From Gordius sp. MW1 (taxonomy: Eukaryota; Nematomorpha; Gordioida; Gordea; Gordiidae): DNA of 64,000 bases. Every line of letters starts with the position of its first letter. Position 1 is the first letter of the stretch. The DNA lies in the NCBI GenBank assembly GCA_964036665.1, contig OZ038530.1, forward strand, positions 7,330,501-7,394,500, given 5' to 3'. Positions 46,101-59,200 of this stretch are shown in pieces. Under the pieces are notes generated by a model. That model made no database searches. It saw only the letters and a program-made list of their open reading frames with translations, and was not told the DNA's origin. A program made the translations under genes and the position numbers.

Positions 46101-47224
46101 AACTTTTTAGATTGAAAGAACAAATAATCTCTACACAAGACGTAATCATCTATCCAAATCGGCTTCACTTTTGTCTCACTTTCTGTCACCTTCCTCGCTT
46201 GGAAAAATAATAACTTCTTTTATATCTAAATTAGGGCATTCATTCATTTAACAGGTTATTCAATGTCCTAAAAGCGCTACAATCCAACTATTTTAAAAAT
46301 TACTACAAAGTTTATTGAAAACCTCATATTTTAAGCACAACTCTAAAACTTTACTCTACCAATTTTTTGTTCAGGTGGAATTCAAAGGTAGAGGAACAAG
46401 ACTTATTATAATGGCTTTTAAACTTAAAATAAGTTTTTTATAGTATAATTGTTAACAGCCATCGCTTACGATTACGAGGTACAATAATATGTAAATAACT
46501 TATTGTCCAAAAATGGCCTTCCCAATGTCACTTCTAGGTGTCAATTAATTTAAAAGTTAAGAAAGATAGGATAAAAATATATTTATAAAAATAAAGTTAT
46601 ATCAAAAGAATAGGCAGAAATTACTCTTTCAGAGCATGCAAAAAATAATTCTATAACTCAAGTTTGTTTTTCCATAAAATTGAATTGATTAAAAGAGAGG
46701 AAAAAATCTTAAACTTTGGAATAAAATATTTTAAAAATCCGGAAGAGATAAACGTTATGTGAGGTTATTGGGCAACAACTGTGTATTGAAATCAATTAAA
46801 AAAAATTAATTTCGATGAATAGTTTTTAAAAAAACATCATTTTAATAGGTGTAATTTAAAAGTTCGTGGTAACACTTTTTACATAGCACGACACTATTAT
46901 GGCGTTTATCTCTATAGTAAGCACCTACTATCAAGTGCTGCTAATGTTTTAAAAATACATTATTTAAAGTCATAGTTAACACGACGCTATAAAATCTAAG
47001 TATTAGAATCAAATATTTATCTTATAAAATCATACTTAATGGGTGAAACATGGGAAAATTATATTACTAGTAAATCAAAGACAAAAGTAACTATACCTGC
47101 ATACGACGTTGCGAAGTTTTTCTAAGTTTTTATCATCAGCGAAATACCAATAATTTCTATCGCATCGCAAAACGTCTTTATCAATTCGGTGTATATTAAG
47201 AGAAAATAATTCAATAATCTTTTC
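43152..47224 (-). CDS. SGSM: SGSM exons 19-24: catalytic TBC core and C-terminus
   Basis: [19 protein letters not shown] holds the arginine finger (IxxDxxR); [20 protein letters not shown] holds the glutamine finger (YxQG). Then come [63 protein letters not shown] and the TAA. Both catalytic residues are present, so the protein should be an active GAP. Exon 20 is isolated by 3-kb intron DNA carrying a piggyBac remnant. Confidence 0.95.
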
Positions 47225-50200
47225 CTAAATAGATTTTTAAGAAAACTTATAAAAAAGGGTTCGTTAAGGTTAAAAATATTAATTTAATTCACTAATACAC
47301 TTTATCTTAAATATTGTAAAATTAAATTATACTGTTTAAAAAATTACATACATAACACTAACTTCTAATGTGTGAGAAACACATTGATCCATTTTACTTT
47401 CTCCAGAATCTTGAATAACCGAAATTGGTACGCCTGGAACTAAGCTTAGATCATCCACTGGCTCATTATTGTCATTTATAAATACTGGAACAGCTTTGTT
47501 AAGAGGAAAAAGATAACTAGAATTACTTGAACTAGAATAGCCGTTGAGCAAGGATTTTATACGTTGTGAATCATCCTTAGATGGGGAATTTGCATTGTTA
47601 TAAGGGAGCACTAATGAATTCTGCCGATGGACATTGCTATAGAAAATATTCATTATATTTTAACAAATGGTCAAAATTCTCTTAAAATAATCTCTTAATC
47701 AGTGGCTTAGCTAGGGGGGGGGGGGGCGTTTTCCAAGAGCAAAAACCGGGTCCCATGGGGTCCATCAGGGGAAAAATCTTGGGCCTTTGGGCCCCATAAG
47801 CTAATTTCCGCTTTATTTTGAATTAATTCGCAATGAAAAATAGTAGCAAGCAATTAAAGCTTAACATGTTTTTAAAGTTTCCAAAAAATAGTTTGTACAT
47901 CATTCTTTCCCCTTTATTAGTGATATCCCATCTTAAGTTTGATAAATTAATATTACAGTCAAAACCGTTTAATTGCAAAGCCTTGGGCCTGAAAAAAATT
48001 GCGATTAACCGATATTTCGCGATTAAACGATGGAAATAAAAGTATATGTACATTATATTTATTCATTTCTTACGCTTCGCAATAAAACGATATTTTATAT
48101 AATTATATGGTTGATTTAAGGACTCTAAAAAGTTTGTGAATATTCGATATTGTACTATTAAGCGATTTGTCAATAAACGATGTTTTTGTTAATATTATCG
48201 TTTAAAAAAAACTAAATGGCGGTTAACTTCGCGATTAAAAGATTTTCGCGATAATTCGATTTGCTATTAAGAAGTTTCGACTTGTAATAAAATTCCTGAA
48301 TTTTATAGACAATTGTAACATCAAAACTTCCAAGGGATAAAAATCCTAAAAAATTCCTTTTGGTGTGTCATTGGATTCAACAAAATGTACACAAACGCTA
48401 AGTTGTTCTGTGCACACATCTCTAATTTCATCTAAAATTATTAAATAAAATTTTGTTCATTTAATTTTGACAGAATATGTTTAAGGTTCATTTACCCGTT
48501 AAATTTATTAGTTCATTTTAATTTTTAGGTGGTGTAAGGGGGGGGGGGGGGGTTGTTTAAATATATAATAATCAGGGGCAATAACTTCTAAATACTATTT
48601 TCGAACAAATTTTAATTTCATGATTAATTTTTCTTTTATTTTATGTTATAATTACGCCTTTTGAGGATCTAACCTTAAAAAAGACTTTCAAATGTTCTCA
48701 TTGTTTGCCTGATATAGATGCTGCCTGAAAATGCTGCCAATATTGCATATGTAAAATTAAAATTTGCTATATATATTATGGCCAAAATCTTTTGGGGTTG
48801 TGGCAATTAAATACTATAAAAACTTTATTGTATAGTTTTTTTAATATTTGTTTTATTTTTTTAAATGTCAAAGATTTCTTGTCAATATCCCCGTTCCACT
48901 TTGTGCCCTTACAATTCATTTCGACAAAAACTTATGTAAAATTTTCTATATTGTTTCAACTACATTACTTTGTTTTATTTATGAATAAATTTTATTTATT
49001 TTATGCCCTATAAACATGAGGGTCTAAGACATTCCAGTGTGATGTTATTAGAAAAAATACACAAAGTAGTAGCGGAATTTTAAGTTTGTTCAACGTTTAA
49101 GTTTTCAATTGCGTTTGACCCATGGGCGTATCCAGGTTTTGGATTAGGGGGGGGGGGGGGGCGAAAATGTTTTAAGTTCAATTAGGGGGTGGGGCAAAAC
49201 GAATTTTTTTAGATTTGAAGGGCATTTGTGACAAAGATATGTTTTGCCCCCCCCCCCTGGTTTGACCAACTTAGCCCCCCCCCCAAGGCTAGCTACGCCA
49301 CTGCTCTTAATGTTAATTAATTCAAACTAATTGCGGATATATTACAATTGCGGACCAAAACCGTTGGGTAAGCCTTCATTTGAGCCTTCGCCCGTGGAGT
49401 TTGAGTCGAAAGATTTTTGTGCGTTAATCATTAATTTTTGACAGTCTCGAGTCAGTTGCTGTAAATTGTTGGACACGTGATTGTCAAAGGTATTAGACGC
49501 GTGGTCATTGTTTGCGCCAGGAGTACTTTCATTCTCATCCTTTGAAGGGTCTATGGAAGTGCTTGATGTAGCGTTTGATGAAGAACTTAATGAATTACGG
49601 GAAAAAGGAGAAACGGCACTTAGGCGACGAAATATGTTTCCAAAACCTTAACAAAATAATGTTATAATAATTAATATCATTAAAAAATTTGTTTCAGGAA
49701 TGCATTACTTTCAATACCACTCTTCACAGGTGTATTTTCATCTGGATGTTTATCATCATAATTTAGGCTATTTGATGAAGTGGTACTAGACAACAAAAAA
49801 GATTTCTTGATTTCTTCCTTCTCATTTTCTTTTTGAGCCATTAGGCTTAAGTGAGCAGCAAGTAATTCTAAAATAGGTCATTAAAAATGTTAACTTAAAG
49901 CGTTTATAAAAATTATGATTAGAGATGTCATATTCTCTAAAGCGCAAGCGGTGGGAAAAATTCCCATGGAAAAACCGGAAAAATAACGAGATAGTCTAAT
50001 GTAGGGTGAATTATAAATCTAAACAATTATTATAAACCCAAAAAAACAAACCATTTAACATCTGCTTCAAGCAGTTTATTCCAGAAAAGTATTTATATTG
50101 TAAGTAAAGACATTACAATATATCAAGAAATATAGGACTTGATAATATAATTACTTAATTACGTTTTAATCAAATGGGGATCATCACTTTTTAATACAAT

Positions 50201-53200
50201 AAAAGTTTAAACAGCAAGATGTTTGTAGTAAACATTGACCTGATATACATCAAGAATTATTTGATATAATATAATTTCTATAACAGTGATTTTTTAATCA
50301 AATAGTTTGTTTCAAACGCCGATAAATAAATTAAATAATTTGAGGTATAGTGGAATACTATGTGTTCACATCTATGTGGAAACACGGCAATTTACAATTT
50401 GTTTAAATAATGCCGTATTTAAGACACTGACAAATGATTCAAATATAATGTAATTCAAATCTGGCATCATTAAAATACTAAATCCAAAAATAATGATAAA
50501 TATTTCAAGCCGGAGAATAAGCAATTTAAGCCGTATTAAAACCCCGTTTAACCTTCCCTAAATCTTATTAAACGTCTAGATATAACTGTCTAGTTATGTC
50601 ATAAATCATTTTTAAATTAAAGTTAAAGTGGCAATTTGATTATAAAATTTCCCGCTAAATACTGGTAATTAAACAGACATTAGTAATAAGTTAAAATTTC
50701 AAATTCATTGAAAAAATTATGATAAAACTTTAACAGGTGGTTAAATAATGAAAATCTTAGTAAGTTGATTAAGTTCTCAAAATAAAATCTTATACCTTTG
50801 TCACGTTCCTTAACAACTACTTCGTATACATGCCAATCTGCAATTATTTTTTTAAATTTTTGCTGAGATTCTAAGCGAATCTCGTATTTTTGCTTTTGAG
50901 TAGCGTCGAATTTATAGTATTCCAAAAGATATGGCCATACCTAAAAAAAGAATAAAAATCAAATCAATTTTTATCAAAATCCAATTATAAGAGGATTATT
51001 TTACTTCTTTCCTTAAAATAGGCTCCACTCCACCATAGTAAATTGCCTTTAAAAAAAGTTCTGGCAGTATTATCTATAAATGCAGAATTCCAATAATAAT
51101 AATAAATTAAAAATAGTTAATATTGATAGATATATATATTTTTATCAAAAATGTATCATTTAAAAAGATTGCAAAAGGGCAATGAGTTTTACTCTATGAG
51201 ACGCATCTTGAGTTAGTGCATAAACATGTTCAGTTAAACCATATTTTAATTGTTCGGGACAAGCATGTATTTCAGCTTTAAACCGAGTTTGTTTTGAAGA
51301 GGTGGCATCTTGTATATGGGCATCTGAAGGAAACACTAAATCTGCTAGATGAGTTCGCACGGTATTGATATGTTTGCAATATGTAAACCCTATAAATGAC
51401 ACCAAAAAGTTATATTAGATTAGTTATCACGTAATTAACTTTAAATGAAGAATTAATATAAATTTAGAAAAATATAATATTTAAATGTTAATAATAAGCA
51501 TACATCCATAAAAGGCGCGTGATAAAATTTGCCTCTTCATAGTTTGACAAAGGACGTTCATGGATTGTCTGGTAATTAACATACGAGGTTTTTGGATTAT
51601 AATATCCCCAAACAAGGTAGAAAATAGTTAATCACCTGGTCATTTTATCCTCCAAATCAGTTAATTGCGAGATTGGAGATGCCTTTTTATATGATTTTTG
51701 ATCGAAATCAAATAAAAAATCATTAATATTGCCGTTAGAATCCTCATAAACATAAAATTCTGGTTGAGTGCTTTTGGCACACACCTGGCTTAATACTGTG
51801 CTTGCAACATTTTCAATATCACCCAAGGCTTCAGGCTACAAAACAATTTTAACAAAATTAAATTAAGATTTAAAATTAAAGTAGAAAATGAGCTATATGT
51901 AATTTATTAAAATAAACAAAAAAAACTAATTAGTATGCCATTTGGTTATTTTTTCTTATTTTATAATGTCTATTAGTTCTATAGTGTCCATATTAACTAC
52001 AACTAGGGATCACAAATTAATTTGAAATTTACTTCGATTTCAATTACAAATCTTAGATCTAAAAGTGATTTTTTTAATTGGCTAACCATGCTAAATTGGG
52101 TGAGAGGTAAAATTAAATTGATATAATTATTACTTCATTTTAGTCATCTAAAAATATTACAGGCTAGTTGGATATCTAACTTAACCAGCAAGCCTAACCA
52201 AAAAATTAATGATTAGTCAAAGTATTATAAATTGAATTTAGGATCTTAATTTGGTCCATTACAAGCATGAATTTTAAGGAAAATGGATAGCTTTCTTGGC
52301 CATTTTTGTTAGAATAAATTTATGCCTATTAATAAACACAATTTGGATAATAAATGATATGAAGTATAGAAATGAGAGTTTTATGGATTTTTAACTATGA
52401 TCAAATATTTTAGTCAGCTCGCTCGGGTTAAATAATTATAAATTTAATTTTTTAAATATAATGGGGTGGAAATAAAAACGGGTTGAAAAGTTTGTAAAAC
52501 CTGAAAATAAAATTAAAAGGCAATAATCTACATACAATAAAAATATATTAAAGGTTGGACCACAGCCCTGAAAAATTGCTTCTTAGCGATGAATTAGATT
52601 AATTTGATTATAGTGTTTGCATGCTTAGTTCGGTCTGGGTCACACCTAGGGTGATATTCAGACCTTAGATTTAATTTATGACCGTTTTCTTTAAATCATA
52701 ATATTTTTTACCACATTTTATCACAGTTCTGTCATGATAAAAACGTAATTATATAAAACTCTTGCTCACGTCCTCAGATCTATCGCAGTAGGGAGAAGGT
52801 GGGGGTGTGGGCGGGACAAGCAAATTCACGTCTTTTAATTCATTAGGACTTTGGTTGGTTGTGGGAGGGACGTGATTGGTATCGTAATGATTCACGAATG
52901 GGTGACACAATGTCCAAAATTTTTGTGGTAAATTGCCGGGATCCAACTCAAAGCTTGCTAGGTCATCATTCTTGGGAGGGGTCGGTGGAAATACAAACCG
53001 ATTTGTAGGACTTTCCACTGCAACTACGTAAATATATAAAATTAGTCAGTTACATAAATAATTATAACCGCAAAAGTAATAATTTATTTTCAAAGCAAAT
53101 AATTCAATTTTGACAATATCAATCCAAATTGGCTTAAAGCTTAAGGATTTGCAATATAAGCCTTCCACGTGCAAGGCATGGTAAAACATTTATTTTGGTA

Positions 53201-56200
53201 ATTAGGGTAAATAATTAAACTTTGATTTTAAATCGATTTGGGTAATTTAGATATAAAAATTAAGTTGTACCCTGATTGACAAAAGAGTGCATATGTTCAA
53301 GATAATTTAAAAACACGATTAGGTAATTGTTTTAACATTAGTCCATTTTTTGCTTTCTAATGCTAGTGTGTGGTAATAATTACAAAATGACTTTGCAAGG
53401 TGAATTAATTTCTTTAATACGACATATATATATTACGTTTTTTGTTATTCGCAGTGCTGCTCCAAAAATTCCAAAAAGGGGATTCAAGGCTTTTAGTTTC
53501 GAGAACAAAACCATTGTCTTGAAAAGGCTCATTGTTATTTTCCATTTTAGCTATCCTAAAAATGTAATCGATGTCTTGAACAGATGTACGATTTTGTAAA
53601 GAGTTGATAAATAAGCTCTCGTTCGGATTAAATTGTCCTTCCGGTTCACTATCTAACGAGCGAGGCAACATCTCCTTAATTTACAAATTGATTTTTTAAT
53701 ATAAATATATAGAAAAAAGGTGATAAAGTTTTCCTGTGAGAACGTATTTAGATAGAAATTATTTACGGATTTTAAATGAATATAAAACCAATAAATGCGT
53801 TAAAATTTACATGGTAATGACTAAAATTATCAACTTACTTTTTCTAAATTACCCTTGTATATTGACCTACGCAAGTTTAAGGAACCAACAGAAGAATCAT
53901 GTAGGGATTCGTCGGCAGTTTTAACACTTCTCAAAAATCTGCGGCGTGCATGAGGAGAAATCGGAGATTCAACCGCACGTTGCTTAAGGACACCACCTTG
54001 TGCTCCATTTTTTTGTTGACCTTCAGTCAATTGGGGAAAGATTTTACCTGGAATCAATAAAACCTTTGACATATACCTCAATAAATTGATTAAAAAAATA
54101 TTAGTTTTGTGATATATTGTAGCAATTTTTTTATTCAATCAAACTGTATGAGATACCCTTCTTACGGTGATTCCAAAGCGGAGGATCTAGTTTTAAATTT
54201 GGTGCTAACCCATTCTCTAGACAGGTTAAAAAAGTGAGCAAGTGATTTCCTTTGGGAAAATTTAGAGGAGGTCTCTGTACTCCATCGTGTCCGACTAGTA
54301 TTATACTATCGTTGCAATCTGCTAAAGTAAAAAAAGTTTGATAAAATTCCACCAATATTGAATAAAGTAAATATATGTATTCAAAATTACACTTGATTAA
54401 TTTAAGAGTAAAGAACTGTAGCATTTCAAGGTTTCCAAAACTTACATTTTTGGTGGCAGTGGATGTATATAATGTCAGACAAATCGATGATAGACGCATA
54501 TTCCCATAGTGCACTGTAAAAATAAACATTAAAAATTAGTTACGAAATGAATTAACGCAACATGCCCAAAAGACTAAGTAAATTTATTTATTATTACCAG
54601 TTCCCATAAAAAATACTTGTACAATTACCTTTTGTCAGGCGTGCTTGCTCCATTTAGAATCTGACCTACACCCTTTTGTGCATCCTCGATATTTGATGAA
54701 ATATCGGGTGAATTGGTATTCATTACTTGATTGGGTGTCCATTTGAGAAGAAGCCGTTCGTCGCTGAATTTATGAAGGGATAGGTAGCCATAGTAAGGCT
54801 CGTTCTTTCCGTGCTAAAAGTTTCAAATATGGAAATTAATGTAAGGTGATCCCTTAGCATAAATAATAAAGAGATGTCAATGGTGCAAAGTTACAGGAAG
54901 AACCGCCACATTGTTTTTCCCGTATATGAGGCTATTTTTGCTATTTTGATGCAATGATTCGATGTATTCTTTGGCAGAGGAAATGCATTTAATGGATTCT
55001 TGGGTTGTGGCCTGATTGCCGTTTTTGTTGACCTTTAGAGAAAATAGGACAAATTAGTAATAATCTTGAATAATTTAAGATACTTTACTACAACCTTAAT
55101 CAAAGTATTTTTTTTGAATTGACATGCATTATTAAAAAAGAAGTATTAAATATAAAGTGGAATTAATAAAAAGATACAAGAACGAAAACATTTATAAAAA
55201 AAAAGATTAAAATTTTGTATCGGTTCCGTTTTATTAGGTTAAAATTATTTTCCAAGGCCACTTAAATATAAAAATTATATAAGTGTATTAAATGAGACTA
55301 TTACCTCAATAATATTTTATGAAATCAACAAGGAAATTAAAAATGGATGTTATTTAAATGCTCAGTAATTAATCAAAAAATGCTCAGTATTATATTAGTG
55401 TGCTCAATTAAAAATTCAAAATTGCTCGTAAATTAACATTAAATTGCTCAGATTTAAATTTATAATGCTCAGTATTTTTACTAAAATGCTCAGTAATTTA
55501 AATTCATAATTTGTATGTAATTTATATTGCGCTTATATTTTATAATAATATTTTAATTACTATGTAATTTTTTTAATTTTTAAAATATTAATATAAAATT
55601 CTTTTTTAAAAAGCACTATGAGTGCATGGTTATTATTGCTGTAAAAATAGATTTCTTAGTCGACGTTTAGGCTTAGTCGAAATTTGAATATAGACCATTT
55701 TAGGCTGTCACATTTTTTTTATAGACTAAAGGTTATTCTTATTTATTAGACGACCTTTGATTTGTTACAGGTGTTTTAGGGTGAATTTAAACCATAAAAA
55801 TTTTTATAATACCTTTATACACCTAACCCAGAAATTTTTAGAAAAATTTATTTGGCTCTATAAGTGAGAAGTAGGTGGAGTGCCACCAAGATAGGTTGAC
55901 AAGTTAAGCTTTAATATTTGTAACAACTTTACGGCACCCTTACCCAGCGAACTTTGTTAAAATAAGTTATTTGGCTCTATAAACGACAATTTGAAAATTG
56001 TCGACAAGTTAGGTTGACAAATTAAATATATTTAAACTAGTGTTGTAAAAACGGTTGGGTTTTGTATGGCCTACCTTGAGTATGACTAGGGCTAACGGTC
56101 GACTCTGGTCTGTTTTTCAAATTTCGACTCAACTTAGTGGTCGACTAAGAAAAGAAGACCAAACAATCTTTGGTCTATTTATGTTAACCCGACCAAAGCC

Positions 56201-59200
56201 AAAGGTCGACCAAACAAAATCCAGCCGTTTTTACAACACTAATTTAAACTAACCCCATGACATCTTAGCATGTCGATCTAGCTCTATCAACGACAATTTT
56301 GACAATTGCCACCAAGATAGGTGAACAAATCTAATTTTTATGTTAAACAATTTTATGACACCTTAACACATCGATTTTCGTTAAAAAATTATTTAACTTT
56401 ATAAACGACAATCATGACAATTGTCACCAAGTTAGGTTGACAAATTTAGATTTCCTACTTGTAACAACTTGACACCCTAGCCCACCAATTTTCGCTTAAA
56501 GAATTTATTTAGCTCTACAAACGACATTTATGACAACTTTCACATGGACAAAAATAACTTCTGTCTCTATTCTTAGTCGAACACTTAAGGTCGACTAAAC
56601 AATACTCTTTTTTACAACACTTGAGACATCTATGAATTGGCATTGCTAGTTCAAATCTCGCTTGAATACTTTTTTATTTTGAAATTAAGTTTCAGTTACT
56701 GAACAAAAATTCGCCGAGCAACATTGTAATAAAAACTGAACAAAGGAACTAATTACTGAGCAAATAATTAAATTACTGCATTAAATTATTTACTGAGCAT
56801 TTGTATATTTTACTGAGCATTTAATTAGTTTACTGAGCACAATAATTTGTCCTCGTTAAAAATAATCATAATTAAGCTCCAAATAATTTCTTCTGTGCAT
56901 ATTATGATCAAGTGTGGTAAAGACTGTGTTTAGTCGACTTTTGGTTTAGACCTAGTATGAAAACAGATTAAAGGTGTTTAGAAGGACGAAGGGTTATAGA
57001 GTAATAATTTTTGAACGCCATTTGGTGTGGTTTACTTCTAGGTTTGAGTTGCGGTGGAATGCGAGTTATCAACATAAGTAATATAGTAAGAAAATCAAAA
57101 TTTGAAATTGGCTTATATTAATAAATTTTTGATATTTTGTTTAGAAAAAATTTGATGGTAATAATTATTATTATAGTTAACTGGTGAAAAATAGGTATTT
57201 CTAAAAAATAAATTTTATTTTTGAAAACTTGATCAAAAAACAGAAATTTGTTGACAAAAGCACTATTATGACATATGTTTTTGATCTAAACTATGTATTT
57301 TTTTAAATTTATAAAAAGTTCGTTTTCCTAAATTTATATATCGGATTCTTAGTAAGAACCCGGTATAATTAAATTTGGTGAAAGTGACATTGCGGCAGTT
57401 GTTAAAATTTGGTCAAAACTAGTACTTATAAATGTTTAAAAGAAAATAGAAAAAAATATTACCTAATAATTAAAACATTAAATAAATGGTAATCAAATTT
57501 GCAGCTGCACTTGTCTAATACATTTTTTGTTTGAGAATTTTGGGGAACTGAGCTTAATGACCACTGGTGCTAGAATGAGACAAATGCAATTTACCATGCA
57601 ATTTAAACCAGTTAAAATGGTAAATCTTGATCAAGAACCCCCTCCAAAACGCGAGATCCATTTTATCAATAATTAAAGAATACTTCTTCGGATTATGCTC
57701 TATCTATTCAATTGTACCCTCTAAAATTAACCCGGCTCGTTTTTTTAAATTTTATAGTTTTTGTCTTGAAATTCTCATACTCAGGGAAATAATTTACATT
57801 TAACACATGAAGCTTCCTTGCATTTTGAAATACAATTGCATGCTTTGCTTTGCTTGATGGATTGAAAATAAATAGTGATACAATCAAAATAACTGATTAA
57901 TGTGGTGAATGGAGTGGTGATTCAAAAAATCATTACTAGAAGGGGTCTTTAAATATTTAAAACAATACATATTTTGACCAACATTGTCATAATGTCATTT
58001 ACATGGGCGTAGCCAGGCTTTGGATTAGGGCCAGGGGGGGCAAGTTCAATCAGGGAGGGGCAAAACATATTTTTCTTTTAATTTTTCAGGGTCTTTGCAA
58101 TGAATTTTTTTTCGTCATTCAGGGGGGAGGGCGGCCCCCCCCCGACTACGCTTATGGTCATTTATGTCAAATAAATCAATAACTTGTGATTATTACTTTT
58201 GATAGGGTACATATAGAAATCCTTATAGGTTTAAAAAATACCTTATTTTGAGCGAAAATACGACATCTGTCATAATGTCAAATTTGATAAATATTTTGGT
58301 TCTTACCTTCGCTTTGATATATTAACTATATAAAAACACAATATATTAGTGTTTAAAAATTACTATTTTGACCATGACATTTGTCATGAGGTTAGTTTTG
58401 TCACTAAATTCAATTATTATTAATTTGCACTTTTCATTTGATTGAGTTAATATATATAATAGTTTTTTCTTTCGAACAAATTTTGAAAAATGTCATTAGA
58501 GTAACTAAATAATAGTTTTAGTTTTTATTTCATATACTTTTCAATTTGTGTGTAGCACTAATGAATGATAATTAATAATTCTTAATTCCAAAAATCATCA
58601 AATATAAAATCATCACATCTTTAATAATTATGTAAATTCATAAATTTTGTATTTATTTGTAAAAAAAATCCTTTCTTAAACACAAAACACCTAAAACCAA
58701 AGGTCGATCAAAAATTGTTAGATTAAAAACTTTAGTCTCACTAATTTTTTTTGATCAAAACGTGGATTAAAATTTTTTGCTCTTTTACAACATTACCATG
58801 ATCTTGATTTATTTTTGGCGATTTATTAATTTAGAATTTGTAGTCAAAAAGATTTCTCCTCCAATTTAAAAAATTATAAAGCAATCCATTCAAACCGGTA
58901 GAACTTTTATTGCGCTGTACCCAGCTCAGGATTTATCATGCAATCCGTAATTATTTCAAACATTAATATGCAAATAACTGACGTCTTTTATAATATATTA
59001 TTATTACTTTAATATATTGAACACCTATGGAATAAACGATATTTTTATTTTTTGAGTGAAGTTAATTTTAAACCTTAAGACTGCTTGATTTTTTAGGTGA
59101 TCCAGCTGACCCATCCTTACGAGTCTGAATGGCGGAAATTGTGTTGTGAATCCTGTGTCTCTGAACAAGCTCGTCTGCAGGCGCGTCTGACCACATTTGT

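Larger units (their letters stand above)
55340..56870. mobile_element. Element with inverted arrays of TGCTCAGTA motifs
   Basis: On the left, TGCTCAGTAATTTA-like motifs occur at least six times (55,358-55,500). On the right, the reverse TTTACTGAGCA occurs about five times (56,690-56,840). Such clustered in-facing motifs look like the ends of a fold-back or MITE-like element. Inside are a tandem array and an hAT MITE. It lies in the large SGSM intron. Confidence 0.6.

Noticed and set aside
47833..48053. 68-76 codon frames on both strands
   Set aside because: They overlap a Tigger-like MITE in an SGSM intron and show no family resemblance.
53360..53924. Plus-strand frames of 62-79 codons
   Set aside because: They lie opposite SGSM exons 8 and 9 on the minus strand and have no independent support.
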